A stretch of 23,627 nt of DNA from a virus. Each line of letters begins with the position of its first letter. Within the stretch, counting starts at the first letter, position 1. This document shows positions 1 through 7,716 of the stretch, piece by piece. The position numbers were made by a program, and so were the translations under genes. Location: positions 1 to 23,627 of the IMG/VR virus record IMGVR_UViG_3300032287_001110, one strand, 5' to 3'. The notes under the pieces were generated by a model. That model saw only the letters and a list, made by a program, of their open reading frames with translations. It was not told the DNA's origin and did no database searches.

Positions 1-156
1 AACCCCGGTAACGCTTGTGGAAGCCTTGGCAACTACCGTAACCGTTCCAACAGACGCGGTTGCGCTGACGCCAGTGACGCTGACGCTTACAGAATTGCTT
101 GCCGCCAACCCTTGAGAGGCTATTGGCGCAGATGCAATGGGGTAGAAACCAAGCAT
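1..156 (-). CDS. Repetitive beta-rich virion protein, N-terminus only
   Basis: The gene runs off the left edge, so only the first 52 codons are visible. It starts at an ATG preceded by AGGGG at 7-nt spacing. The start MLGFYPIASAPIAS is followed by repeating Val/Thr/Ser/Ala/Gly units (VSVTGVSATASVGTVTVVAK, then another SVTGV). Proteins opening with a similar FYPIASAPI segment and built from tandem units of this kind are common late genes of marine phages, where they are presumed virion or fibre components. It follows the tail fibre and its chaperone, which fits a structural role. Function is inferred from composition and position only. Confidence 0.65.
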   Translation of the reverse strand, partial: MLGFYPIASAPIASQGLAASNSVSVSVTGVSATASVGTVTVVAKASTSVTGV

Positions 157-195
157 TTACATGCCCCTAAATTCGGTGAGCGTAGGTACTTTTAG

Positions 196-492
196 CTAGG
201 TCGGCATTACGGGCCAGACCGGATTAAATGGATCGGTAGTGTTTTCGGGAAGGTCGCGTAGTGCTTTGCGGTAGGTGGCCCAGATGGATTGGTCAACAGG
301 AGCGTCGAGAACTTGAGTCCAATCGCAAGCAGATAGATAAGAGTTACGTTCCTTGCGAAGTGTCTCCCAAGCCTTAGCTTTTCTTTCAACTTCATACTGA
401 GCTTTTTCAGTAGCTTGTTGGTCAGACATTTCTGCAATCTGTTCGTCTGTAAGTTCTACTACCTGACCATTAACAACTATATGTGGTTTCAT
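196..492 (-). CDS. Tail fibre assembly chaperone
   Basis: A 98-residue protein with the hallmark C-terminal half of phage tail assembly chaperones. A short coiled region (about residues 25-48) leads into RNSYLSACDWTQVLD, then WATYRKALRDLP and a Pro/Trp-rich end (DPFNPVWPVMPT). This RNxxLxxxDWTQ...YRxALRDLP...NPxWP pattern marks a family that helps fold and trimerise the fibre. The start codon overlaps the stop of the tail fibre gene in an ATGA, so it is translationally coupled to its presumed client. The DNA is visibly AT-richer than the genes upstream and matches the 3' end of the fibre gene, suggesting the two move together. Confidence 0.85.
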   Translation of the reverse strand: MKPHIVVNGQVVELTDEQIAEMSDQQATEKAQYEVERKAKAWETLRKERNSYLSACDWTQVLDAPVDQSIWATYRKALRDLPENTTDPFNPVWPVMPT

Positions 493-2306
493 TGGATAAG
501 TCCTTCAAGCACAAATGTACCAGTTGCGATTGTTCCGTCAGTACCACCAGAAGATACGAATATCCTGAAAGCATTCATTGCAGTAGCACCTGTCTGCCCA
601 CCATTATTAACAAGAGAAATAATAGCGCCAGAAGGATTTCCAAAAACACAGGTACTCATCATGTAAGTTTTAGATGCTTGGTTAAAGTTTCCGATAATAA
701 GAGTGCCTGATGCTGGACCATCAGCAACCTGATTCCCCATATCGTTAGTAGCATTATCTGCCAAATTAAATCTAGTTACACCAGCAACACCTTGGTCAGT
801 ATAGGTTGCAGTAGTGATAAATGTTGAGCCGTTATCAGAGGATAAGGTTAATCTAAGACTAGAGTCATCAGTGGTAGGACGCACGTTATAGAAAGAAAGC
901 CTCAGCATTTCGTAGTCGCTTAAATTGCTAAAAACAATAGCTGAACTTGTACTTGCCGTGGAAGTTGCAATATGCGTCCAAATACCGGATGAAGGCGTTA
1001 CCCAAGTTGGCAACGCGCCAGAACCGTTTGACGTAAGAACCTGACCACTTGTGCCAAGACCAGATACAGTCTGGACAGCACCAGTTGATGTCGTTCCACC
1101 AGCCAAAACTGCGTAGGCAGTCAAACTGGATACACCCGTACCACCGTCTGCAACCGCGAGATCAGTGATCCCCGTGATTGAGCCGCCAGTGATAGCAACA
1201 CTGGATGCTGCCTGCGTTGACATGGTGCCAAGGCCAGTAATATCCGTATTCGGAATTGTGGCAGATGCGGTCAGAGCCGCTGTGCCACTACCCTTTACAT
1301 ATCCAGTAAGCGTTGACGCGCCTGTGCCGCCGTCTGCGACAGTTAGATCGGTGATACCTGTAATTGACCCACCAGTGATGGCAACGCTGTTGGCGTTCTG
1401 CGTGGACATCGTGCCGAGGCCGGAGACATCGGTATTCGCAATGCTTGCCCAAGATGGTGCAGCGGCAGAGCCAGCAGACTTAATGAATTGACCAGATGTG
1501 CCGTAGTTTGCGCCAGCAATGCCGAACGCACCGTCCTTGCTGATGCGAAATCTTTCGACAACGCCGCCAGCAAGATTTGTCTGGGTTCCAAAAACGAGGT
1601 CGCCACCAATGTCGCCACTACCGTTGAAGGCAGAGTATACAGCGGCAACGGAGGCCAGAGATAGGTTGCCGATCTGATAAAGGGTCTTCGTAATGCGACC
1701 AAGGCCGCTGACATCAGTGTTGGTTACAGCCAGAGTTGCTGCATCCTCGGTGCCAAGGGCTGTGATGGAGTTGACGACGCTGCCGATTACTTCCAGTTTT
1801 GCAGTGGCACTGGTGGCGCCAATACTCATGTTGCCGTCGGCAGTGATTACTACGGGGGTGCTGTCGGGATTGGAATTATCCTCAACAAGGAGGGCATTCC
1901 CTGTTCCTGTCTGCGTAATACGAAGGGCGGCGTTGGTATTGTCCGTGACGCTGATGATTTGGTTGGCCGTGAACGTGTTTGACATGTTGTCTGCGACAAC
2001 ATCCTCGGCAACCTGAGTTACAAATACCGTGGCGGTTCCCGACAGCGTTAGCTTGGTGGTGCCGCTGGTGCCGCTGATGAGGGACACAAGAACCGTGTCG
2101 CGAGAAAGGGTTGTGCCGGAGGACGTGTATGTCCCCCGGCCAACTTCAAAATTATTGCCGTCAATAATCGTGTAGGTGACTGACGAGGCGTCAGCTATGC
2201 CGCCCTGAGCGAAGGTGATATACCCTGTCTGAGCAGTCCCGAGGGTAATAGTCCCCGTTCCGGTTGTCGCAGTGGACATCCAGACTCTGTTTGCATAAGC
2301 GGGCAT
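489..2306 (-). CDS. Tail fibre / receptor-binding protein
   Basis: A 605-residue protein. Residues 1-100 form a beta-rich start typical of virion-attached fibre N-termini. The middle is repetitive, with NTDVSGLGTMSTQ and SVAITGGSITGITDL appearing twice about 62 residues apart and VADGGTG motifs between them, as in elongated fibre shafts. From about residue 440 a non-repetitive beta-rich domain (starting GIWTHIATSTAS) runs to the end and is the likely receptor-binding tip. It starts at an ATG behind GAGGG (7-nt spacing) and ends in an ATGA overlap with the assembly chaperone. The tip-coding DNA is clearly AT-richer than the shaft. The residues that bind the receptor cannot be deduced. Confidence 0.85.
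   Translation of the reverse strand: MPAYANRVWMSTATTGTGTITLGTAQTGYITFAQGGIADASSVTYTIIDGNNFEVGRGTYTSSGTTLSRDTVLVSLISGTSGTTKLTLSGTATVFVTQVAEDVVADNMSNTFTANQIISVTDNTNAALRITQTGTGNALLVEDNSNPDSTPVVITADGNMSIGATSATAKLEVIGSVVNSITALGTEDAATLAVTNTDVSGLGRITKTLYQIGNLSLASVAAVYSAFNGSGDIGGDLVFGTQTNLAGGVVERFRISKDGAFGIAGANYGTSGQFIKSAGSAAAPSWASIANTDVSGLGTMSTQNANSVAITGGSITGITDLTVADGGTGASTLTGYVKGSGTAALTASATIPNTDITGLGTMSTQAASSVAITGGSITGITDLAVADGGTGVSSLTAYAVLAGGTTSTGAVQTVSGLGTSGQVLTSNGSGALPTWVTPSSGIWTHIATSTASTSSAIVFSNLSDYEMLRLSFYNVRPTTDDSSLRLTLSSDNGSTFITTATYTDQGVAGVTRFNLADNATNDMGNQVADGPASGTLIIGNFNQASKTYMMSTCVFGNPSGAIISLVNNGGQTGATAMNAFRIFVSSGGTDGTIATGTFVLEGLIQ
1159..1437 (-). repeat. Diverged direct repeat in the tail fibre shaft
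   Basis: Two copies of a roughly 93-nt segment lie at 1159-1251 and 1345-1437, 186 nt apart. They encode near-identical peptides (SVAITGGSITGITDL preceded by GLGTMSTQ). At DNA level they differ mostly at third codon positions, so the duplication is old and kept by selection on the protein rather than recent. Confidence 0.75.
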
Positions 2307-2321
2307 TTGTTAACCCTCAGA

Positions 2322-2789
2322 TTAGGCGATGCGGATGATGGCGTTTGTTGAATCGGCTGCTGGGAACTGAATGGTGAAGTCCCCGGCAGTTGATGTCTTG
2401 TCGGCACCAAAAGCCAAAATTGCAACAGCCTTGCCGCTCGTTCCGCCCTGCGTGAAGTTATAGATCATAGCGCCGTTGGCGGTGATCGTGGCGGTTGTCC
2501 AAGTGGTGTCGTTGAAGTCCAACCAAGCCGTCGTGCTTGTGGATGTCGGTGCCGTTGCTACTGACAGCGTGTTGCCTCCGGTTGTGTATCCACCACCTGA
2601 TGCAACTTCGTTGATGCCTGTCGCTGCATAGTTTGTCGTTGCCGCGCCAAGCGAAGCAGACGATGTAAACAACGCGATCTTGAAGGTGTCAGCGGTTGTT
2701 GCGGCACGGATAACCGTGGTGCCGAAAGCGTGAATGCCGTTCAGGATTTCCACCTTGAACGAGGTACACATTGCTTGAGTAATTGCCAT
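2322..2789 (-). CDS. Beta-rich virion protein
   Basis: 155 residues, almost entirely beta-prone and rich in Thr/Ala/Gly/Ser, with no Lys-rich tail and no catalytic motif. Residues 35-50 contain TFKIALFTSSASLGAATT, and the C-terminus ends FTIQFPAADSTNAIIRIA. Proteins of this size with a KIALFTSSA-like segment are frequent beside fibre genes in phages of environmental bacteria and are usually annotated as structural. The start overlaps the previous stop as TAATG, and the fibre gene follows after 15 nt. A tail or capsid accessory role is inferred from location. Confidence 0.65.
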   Translation of the reverse strand: MAITQAMCTSFKVEILNGIHAFGTTVIRAATTADTFKIALFTSSASLGAATTNYAATGINEVASGGGYTTGGNTLSVATAPTSTSTTAWLDFNDTTWTTATITANGAMIYNFTQGGTSGKAVAILAFGADKTSTAGDFTIQFPAADSTNAIIRIA

Positions 2790-3076
2790 TATAAAGTTCC
2801 TATGATCTTGGCCAACTCTGGATGGCCTGCTTCAGTGAGTTTGCAGTACAGAGTGGTCCTGTCGCTGTTGATAGCCTCCTTCATATACCGAACGATTGCT
2901 GGGCGAATTGCTTCGCGAAATGCAATGGCCTGATCCCTGATTGCGGGAGGTGCCTTGTCGGCAACATGAATGATCTTGTTGAGCAGGCGTTCTGCCCATT
3001 CTTCCGGTGTAAATCCACGACCACTCGTGGTCTCCACCAACACGGAACCCATGTCCGCGAAACCCGTATTTTGCAT
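2789..3076 (-). CDS. Conserved phage protein of unknown function
   Basis: 95 residues, mainly helical after residue 22. A conserved-looking core (FTPEEWAERLLNKIIHVAD, then APPAIRDQAIAFREAI) resembles small proteins found next to adaptor genes in other marine podoviruses. There is no signal peptide, membrane segment or metal site. It overlaps the adaptor gene before it (TAATG) and the virion protein after it (TAATG), so its synthesis is tied to both. A role in connector or tail assembly is plausible but not shown by sequence. Confidence 0.6.
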   Translation of the reverse strand: MQNTGFADMGSVLVETTSGRGFTPEEWAERLLNKIIHVADKAPPAIRDQAIAFREAIRPAIVRYMKEAINSDRTTLYCKLTEAGHPELAKIIGTL

Positions 3077-3708
3077 TAGTTTGGTTTGATCCTTGACTCA
3101 CCATTGCGGTATGTGTCGGAGCGGTCTCTGCCCTCACCAAGCGTCTTGAGCTGGGTGATCGCATCGTTGTACCGATCCACATATACCTGCATGACCTCAA
3201 CAGTTCCCTTGAGAACAGTATACCCCTCAACGAGGCACCCATACAACAGGGCGTTCTCCGCGTTGTCGCCAAGCCAGCTTGTGCCAGTATCCACAATTGA
3301 CGCGGGCTCATAGTAATAGTGAAGCTCTGCGCCGTAACTGCTATTCGGGGTTGGACCGAGGATGAATGTGTTCTCGTCAAAGACCCCGTAGTATTTCGGG
3401 ATTGAGGTGGAGGACGCATCTGGATATGCCTCACGAATGAACGCCACATCCTTCGGCAGGAGGTAGTATTCAGAGGTGCCGTCGATGACCGCTATTGAGT
3501 AGACCGCGAGAAAGTCCGTTGGCTGGGCCAAATACTTGATCCCAGATGTCATCGTGCCGGTGACGTTCTTGCGGAAGAATGGCAGCTGCACAGAGCGGAC
3601 AATGCGCTCTTCGGCCTGACGAATAATCGTATCCGTCAGGGCGCCGAGACCATTGTCATCCGTCTGGAGGTAGCTCCAGATTTGGGTTTTAAGCTCTGTG
3701 TAATTCAT
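3076..3708 (-). CDS. Head-tail adaptor protein (SU10-adaptor-like)
   Basis: 210 residues. It opens with a helix (MNYTELKTQIWSYLQTDD), continues with DTIIRQAEERIVRSVQLPFF, then a beta region containing LAQPTDFLAVYSIAVIDG and a long Tyr-rich stretch, and ends in a helix with EGRDRSDTYRNGE. This helix-beta-helix layout and the opening motif match the adaptor family known from podoviruses such as SU10, where a ring of copies sits beneath the portal and carries the tail. The start overlaps the previous stop (TAATG). A second adaptor-like gene lies at 5605-6306, so the two probably form successive rings. The family call is from memory of the pattern. Confidence 0.7.
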   Translation of the reverse strand: MNYTELKTQIWSYLQTDDNGLGALTDTIIRQAEERIVRSVQLPFFRKNVTGTMTSGIKYLAQPTDFLAVYSIAVIDGTSEYYLLPKDVAFIREAYPDASSTSIPKYYGVFDENTFILGPTPNSSYGAELHYYYEPASIVDTGTSWLGDNAENALLYGCLVEGYTVLKGTVEVMQVYVDRYNDAITQLKTLGEGRDRSDTYRNGESRIKPN

Positions 3709-4487
3709 TAGCAGACCTTAGCTGATTTGCTGCCGCGAGCCTTGCCCCAGCCACGACCGCCGCTGGAACTCTTGGCCATACCGCCAGAAGCCATCTTCTT
3801 TGACTTAACGGCACCGCCCTTAGCATATCCCGGATTGTATTGCTTGCCGCCGGTAGCCGCCATAGATTCGTTGTACCGCTTGATGTAATCGGCAGCCGCT
3901 TCTGGGGAGGCAAATCTAATCTGAGCGGGGCTATCCATCGGACGAGGGCCGCTGCCTACAGTTTTTACATTTGTAGACCCTTCAAGAAGCCGCTGCGCCT
4001 GTTCCTGCGCCAATGCCCCTTGATCGATGCCGGTAGAAAATCGTTGGGGCGACGGCTGAACTGCCGTGCCTGAGTTGAGGTCAGGTGTAGGCAAAACGCG
4101 AGGAGGAGTCCCGGTAGGAGCGGCACCATAGAATCGCGTAGCCATAGATGCCTCAAGATCCCGCTGCGCCTTTCGCTGCGGGTCCATGGGGCCAATGCTT
4201 GTGTTCGGCTTGCCGGGGCCGGACACGAAAGGGCCACCGGGACGCGATGGGAATCCGGGACGGACCATAACGGGGCCGTCATCTCGACCGCCACGGCCAC
4301 GGCCACCACGGTCATTGCCACGGTCATTATCGCGCATGGGGCCAAACTGCCTGTCAGGCCTGTTGCCATCCTGCTTGACACTTTGACCGGCACCAGCCTT
4401 TGAATTGCCGGAGCCCTGCATAGCAGGACGGCTATCCATCGGACCTGTAGGTCCACCGAAAGCCATCTTCTTTGTTTTCTTGGACAT
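3708..4487 (-). CDS. Low-complexity Gly/Pro/Arg-rich protein with C-terminal Lys-Val-Cys tag
   Basis: 259 residues from ATG 4487, just after the stop of the 59-aa gene. An upstream extension in the same frame would run back through that gene and was not used. It starts MSKKTKKMAFGGPTGPM, passes through a Gly/Arg/Asp-rich disordered stretch (about residues 40-75), then has one ordered-looking segment, RFASPEAAADYIKRYNES (about residues 188-206). The tail is Lys/Gly-rich: GYAKGGAVKSKKMASGGMAK and finally GSKSAKVC. Three proteins in this window end in Lys-(Val/Ile)-Cys after a basic Gly-rich stretch. Probably a virion or ejected protein given its neighbours. No enzymatic motif is visible. Confidence 0.65.
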   Translation of the reverse strand: MSKKTKKMAFGGPTGPMDSRPAMQGSGNSKAGAGQSVKQDGNRPDRQFGPMRDNDRGNDRGGRGRGGRDDGPVMVRPGFPSRPGGPFVSGPGKPNTSIGPMDPQRKAQRDLEASMATRFYGAAPTGTPPRVLPTPDLNSGTAVQPSPQRFSTGIDQGALAQEQAQRLLEGSTNVKTVGSGPRPMDSPAQIRFASPEAAADYIKRYNESMAATGGKQYNPGYAKGGAVKSKKMASGGMAKSSSGGRGWGKARGSKSAKVC

Positions 4488-4491
4488 GCTC

Positions 4492-4671
4492 TTAGCCACT
4501 CTTTGAGAACGTGCGGCCCTTTGTGGCGGCACCATAACCACGCATTGTGTTGGTCTTGGCAATCTTTGGCATCACGCCTGTGTACACGCCCATCGCCATG
4601 CCGCCTTCAATCGTGGCCACATTTTCTTTCTTCTGGTTCTTGGTAAGCTTTTCAGCCCGTGCCTTGTCCAT
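4492..4671 (-). CDS. Small basic phage protein with RGxGAATKG tail
   Basis: A 59-residue gene. The start ATG lies one nucleotide after the stop of the preceding gene (TAA-G-ATG). The N-terminus is charged and helical (MDKARAEKLTKNQKKENVAT), followed by Gly-rich IEGGMAMGVYTGV and the tail MRGYGAATKGRTFSKSG. The RGxGAATKGxxF motif resembles tails on many small marine-phage proteins and is related in style to the Gly/Lys repeats of the next two genes. Tight packing between two related genes supports it being real despite its size. Function unknown. Confidence 0.7.
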   Translation of the reverse strand: MDKARAEKLTKNQKKENVATIEGGMAMGVYTGVMPKIAKTNTMRGYGAATKGRTFSKSG

Positions 4672-4672
4672 C

Positions 4673-5209
4673 TTATTTACCCTTCACCTTTCCGCCCTTC
4701 TTGAGGCGGGATTGGTCTTTTCCACTGAGGCGGGATTGGTCTTTTCCACTCATGCTTCCCCGCAAGGAACCCTTGCCAGAGCGATTGACGGTTGGGTACT
4801 TTCCTTCTGGCTTTACAGCAAACGAATCCATGCCAGATACGGGAGTCCCCTTACCGCTTCGGAACGGGCTGGAGTCTGAAACGGACCTAGTGCCGGGGGT
4901 AGAACTCATGCCGGAGCGGCTTGTGCTACCGCCGCCGCCGCCAGCCGACCCACCAGCACCAGCAAAACCACCATCACGGGGAGAGGAGCTGCGAGACGGA
5001 GAGCTGCCGACATTGCCGGAGCCATACCCACCTGTTGCCATATCGCCGGGGTTTCCGCCCATAGCCATCTTGGCTACCTTGCCGCCGGGAGTGGCGTTGG
5101 AGCCTGTCCCCTTGCGAGCAATGCCGCCGCCCTTGAGGGCCATGCCGACGCCCTTGCGGGCGAGTCCGCCGCCACGCATTGCACTTGATTTACCTGTCTT
5201 GCCTTTCAT
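4673..5209 (-). CDS. Gly/Ser/Lys-rich repeat protein
   Basis: 178 residues of low complexity, starting at an ATG behind GGAGA (6-nt spacing). Residues 12-36 are a basic repeat: RGGGLARKGVGMALKGGG, then IARKGTG. The centre is Gly/Ser-rich (GGFAGAGGSAGGGGGST). The end carries two identical SGKDQSRL octapeptides from a 24-bp tandem duplication, then KKGGKVKGK. The ARKG/ALKGGG pattern recurs in small basic proteins of related phages. No fold can be predicted. DNA binding, ejection or head filling are all possible for so basic and flexible a chain, but none is demonstrated. Confidence 0.65.
   Translation of the reverse strand: MKGKTGKSSAMRGGGLARKGVGMALKGGGIARKGTGSNATPGGKVAKMAMGGNPGDMATGGYGSGNVGSSPSRSSSPRDGGFAGAGGSAGGGGGSTSRSGMSSTPGTRSVSDSSPFRSGKGTPVSGMDSFAVKPEGKYPTVNRSGKGSLRGSMSGKDQSRLSGKDQSRLKKGGKVKGK
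4703..4750 (-). repeat. Perfect 24-bp tandem duplication inside a coding region
   Basis: The 24-nt unit gaggcgggattggtcttttc plus cact occurs twice in succession (4703-4726 and 4727-4750) with no mismatch. It encodes the duplicated SGKDQSRL octapeptide near the C-terminus of the Gly-rich protein. Perfect identity including third positions indicates a recent slippage or recombination event in a low-complexity gene. Confidence 0.95.
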
Positions 5210-5221
5210 GTCTTCTCTCCG

Positions 5222-5605
5222 TTAGATATTTGGGCTGTATTTGCCATCAATCTCAATGAACACTGTTCCGATTTCGCCAGTCATAAAAACGGCGTTGTTA
5301 CCAACAATGCCGGTAACATTGCCGAACTCTGCCGCCATGCCGACAACTTGAATCCAGCCGAACAGAGCCTCACTGGCCACCTTAGCAGTGTCTGGTCGTG
5401 GATCGCGAAGTGCCTGCGGATCTTGGATCGGGAACATACCCAGCAACAGCTGCGGGTTATCCTCGTCCAAGCAGGTGGGGCACACCTTAAGATTTGTATT
5501 GCGGGCTTTGATAGGCTGGAACTGTAGCTCACCAAGATCATATCGGAAGCCGCAGCGATCACAGAACCCAAACGCCCGCTTGCCTCTGGCGAACGGAATG
5601 GTCAT
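5222..5605 (-). CDS. Zinc-ribbon phage structural protein
   Basis: 127 residues. The N-terminal third is a four-cysteine zinc ribbon: CDRCGF at about residues 15-20 and CPTCLDED about 25 residues later. A linker follows with DPQALRDPRPD, then a beta-rich C-terminal half (FGWIQVVGMAAEFGNVTG, GEIGTVFIEIDGKYSPNI). Similar zinc-ribbon plus beta-domain proteins occur near adaptor genes in marine phages and are usually called structural. The start overlaps the stop of the adaptor-like gene (TAATG). The ribbon could bind nucleic acid or simply stabilise a virion protein. Confidence 0.65.
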   Translation of the reverse strand: MTIPFARGKRAFGFCDRCGFRYDLGELQFQPIKARNTNLKVCPTCLDEDNPQLLLGMFPIQDPQALRDPRPDTAKVASEALFGWIQVVGMAAEFGNVTGIVGNNAVFMTGEIGTVFIEIDGKYSPNI

Positions 5606-6306
5606 TAGTAGCCTTTATATCCCATGAATGGAATGAATCGGTCTGACGCTCTGTCGCGGTCTTCTGACGCCGCAATCTGGAAAGCTTCCTCGTACATCTG
5701 CTTCAGCATGGAAATGCGATCAGTGGCTTCAGGGCGCTTGAGGGCGATGTGGTAAGCCAACCCCGAGATTAGGGCCGGGAGAAAGCGGACAGGAATGTCA
5801 GCGTTGTTGGCTGCAGAGGCACCGGTGTCCTCTATGCGCCGCAGATACCAGTATACCAGAGTGTATGTTGTTGAGCTATCGGGCACCGGCCAAAGCGTGA
5901 TAGTCGGGGAGATTTGACGGTTAACGTAAATCTGGATCGGGCGACCGGTGGAGTTCTTTGTGGGGATGGCAGCATAGTCAGACACGGAGATGCGGTTCAG
6001 GGTGATGTCCGTGTTTTGGCCACCACTTGTCGTGCGGTTCACATGCTCAATATAATCGATGACATCGGCAGGAAGGCCGTCAGCAACCGTGTAAACCGAC
6101 TGCCCCGGCGTAAGCACAAGGCTTCCTGTGTCAATCGTCCACAGGTTCAACCCAAGATTTGCCCACTCAGAACACAGCAAGTTAAGGCTGCGGCGGGCAG
6201 TCTTCATGTCATAGCCAGAACGCAGTTCAACCCCAGCCCGCTCGAACGCCTCTTCGGCGATCTCTGCGAAGTCAAGGTTAAATACTGATGTGCCGCTTGT
6301 TGCCAT
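5605..6306 (-). CDS. Head-to-tail connector / adaptor protein (P22 gp4-like)
   Basis: 233 residues. The N-terminus, FDFAEIAEEAFERAGVELR-like with KTARRSLNLLCSEWANLG, is a helical hairpin seen in P22 gp4-type head-completion proteins. A beta domain follows (LTPGQSVYTVADGLPADVID; ISPTITLWPVPDSSTTYTLV), then a C-terminal helix (RFLPALISGLAYHIALKRP) and an acidic/basic tail ending FIPFMGYKGY. Such proteins seal the portal and dock the tail. It is the first gene after a 143-nt gap and overlaps the next gene (TAATG). The match is by motif order only, and it may belong to the same broad adaptor group as 3076-3708. Confidence 0.7.
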   Translation of the reverse strand: MATSGTSVFNLDFAEIAEEAFERAGVELRSGYDMKTARRSLNLLCSEWANLGLNLWTIDTGSLVLTPGQSVYTVADGLPADVIDYIEHVNRTTSGGQNTDITLNRISVSDYAAIPTKNSTGRPIQIYVNRQISPTITLWPVPDSSTTYTLVYWYLRRIEDTGASAANNADIPVRFLPALISGLAYHIALKRPEATDRISMLKQMYEEAFQIAASEDRDRASDRFIPFMGYKGY

Positions 6307-6449
6307 GTTTGTACCTATTTATACCCCAGTATAACACATGCACCCTATACGGGGATAAATTTGTTATACATTAGTGTGTATCCCCAGCCGGACATCCCTT
6401 GGGATTATAGTCGGCCCGCCAACCCAAATGATACACGATCCCGTCTCAC
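6307..6449 (-). promoter_or_regulatory. Intergenic gap with inverted repeat and possible promoter elements
   Basis: This 143-nt AT-rich gap separates the 49-aa gene from the connector operon. A perfect 7-bp inverted repeat, GGGGATA (6351-6357) and TATCCCC (6379-6385), surrounds a 21-nt AT-rich spacer. On the minus strand TATAAT (about 6398-6403) and TATACT (about 6328-6333) could act as -10 boxes, but neither has a convincing -35. A promoter or operator for the connector operon is plausible. No hairpin with a T-run was seen. Confidence 0.35.
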
Positions 6450-6599
6450 TTAGTACTTGCCGCGATCCCCGCGCATGCCCGACTTTGGACCGAGGGATTT
6501 AGAGTGACGCAGGGGCTTTGGGAGGCTCCTGCGCCGGTTGCGCTTGGGCTTGTAGGAACTCACGTTAGCTCCAATTGCAGCCTTTGTGGCCTTGGCCAT
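6450..6599 (-). CDS. Very small Arg/Lys-rich protein
   Basis: A 49-residue gene: MAKATKAAIGANVSSYKPKR, then a run of Arg and Lys, ending SKSLGPKSGMRGDRGKY. The ATG immediately follows the stop of the large Gly-rich gene (TAA then ATG), the tight spacing used throughout this operon. About one third of residues are basic and the chain is probably disordered. Proteins with an ANVSSYKPK-like start occur in other marine phages. It ends just before the 143-nt gap, so it is the last gene of its transcription unit. Function unknown; nucleic-acid binding is the obvious guess. Confidence 0.65.
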   Translation of the reverse strand: MAKATKAAIGANVSSYKPKRNRRRSLPKPLRHSKSLGPKSGMRGDRGKY

Positions 6600-7706
6600 T
6601 TAGCAGACCTTACCTTTTGTGCTGACGCGGGACATGCCATCTCCGCGAACTGATCCGCCCTTGCTGTATCTCTTGCCGCCATCTTCTGACGGTTTAGGTT
6701 TTTTCCTTGGCTTGCGGGGCCGGTCATCATTGCCTCTGCCGCCGCCACCGGGAACTGGGCCTGCCGAGAAGTTTGTTCCCGTGCCGCCTGTTGCCCCTGA
6801 AGGGGAGCCGGGAGATGGAGATGCCGTGGATTCCGGCTTGGTCTCGGCAAAGGCTCCTGCGCCACGACCGTAGCGTTCAAAGGATGGCCCTGTGTTGTCT
6901 TTCGGGGTTGCGGCAGATTCGCCTGCCTGCCTGCGCGGGCCCATTGGTAGGGCGTTATTTCCCACATATGCCGCCACATAATTCGGTTGCCTTAACCCGG
7001 CAACCTTATGAGCTGAAGGCAGTGAGCCGTAATACTGGCCAGTGCTCTCCACGGCAGTTGCCCGAGGTCGACTTGGTTTAACCCCGGCAACAAGATCACC
7101 AATGTCGGGTTGCGGCCCCCGAGCGGGCTGGTCGCTCAGACCGAGACCAACAAGCGAACCGCTAGACGGGGCCTTGGGGCTACCTTTGCCGCGCTGGAAT
7201 GGTGCCTCCGCAGATGGCATACCGCGCCTTGCTGCAGCAAGATCTTTTTCCGCTTCTGCCTTGACGCGAGCAAGACCTGTATCTACTCCGAATGCGCCTA
7301 AAGTGCTGGCCGGAGCAGCCGATGGGTATATGCGTTCTGGCGGAATCCGGTCGTAGTATTGCTTTGTCAGGTTCTTTGCAACGGTGGCACCCGGAACCGC
7401 CGAGTAGCTGTAACTTCCATCGGGATTTGGAGTGGCCAGCCTCTGGCCCGGATCTTGGTCGCCAATCATATTCCGGCCACCACTACTGCTGCCTGCCTCC
7501 GCACGGGAGGTCTGGCCACCATACCCGCCGCCACTGCCGCCAGCACCACCGGCACCGCCAGATCCGAAGCCACCCATTGAGGCAGAAGGAGACTTATTGC
7601 CACCGCTGGGACCGCTACTCGTCATCCCACCGAGGACCATGCGCTTCACGCCGGGAGCCTTGCCCTTTGTCTTGCCTTTTGTAGCCTTACCATCACCACG
7701 AGCCAT
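6600..7706 (-). CDS. Large low-complexity Gly/Pro/Ser protein with C-terminal KGKVC tag
   Basis: 368 residues from the second of two adjacent ATGs. AAGGAG lies 6 nt before ATG 7706 and only 3 nt before ATG 7709. The N-terminus MARGDGKATKGKTKGK resembles the C-terminal tag motif. Gly-rich stretches follow (GFGSGGAGGAGGSGGGYGG), then a Pro/Ala/Arg-rich middle and a Lys-rich end, KGGSVRGDGMSRVSTKGKVC. There are no predicted domains, cysteines apart from the last residue, or catalytic motifs. Its composition and tail match the 81-aa, 178-aa and 259-aa proteins, so they form one compositional family. A virion or ejected role is inferred from its place among late genes. Confidence 0.65.
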   Translation of the reverse strand: MARGDGKATKGKTKGKAPGVKRMVLGGMTSSGPSGGNKSPSASMGGFGSGGAGGAGGSGGGYGGQTSRAEAGSSSGGRNMIGDQDPGQRLATPNPDGSYSYSAVPGATVAKNLTKQYYDRIPPERIYPSAAPASTLGAFGVDTGLARVKAEAEKDLAAARRGMPSAEAPFQRGKGSPKAPSSGSLVGLGLSDQPARGPQPDIGDLVAGVKPSRPRATAVESTGQYYGSLPSAHKVAGLRQPNYVAAYVGNNALPMGPRRQAGESAATPKDNTGPSFERYGRGAGAFAETKPESTASPSPGSPSGATGGTGTNFSAGPVPGGGGRGNDDRPRKPRKKPKPSEDGGKRYSKGGSVRGDGMSRVSTKGKVC

Positions 7707-7716
7707 CATATTCTCC

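Noticed and set aside
4487-4562. Longer N-terminus for the 259-aa Gly-rich protein
   Set aside because: It would overlap the well-supported 59-aa gene and lacks a ribosome site.
4659-5225. 188-codon plus-strand frame rich in Pro
   Set aside because: It mirrors the Gly-rich minus-strand gene (Gly codons read as Pro), with no ribosome site or neighbours on that strand.
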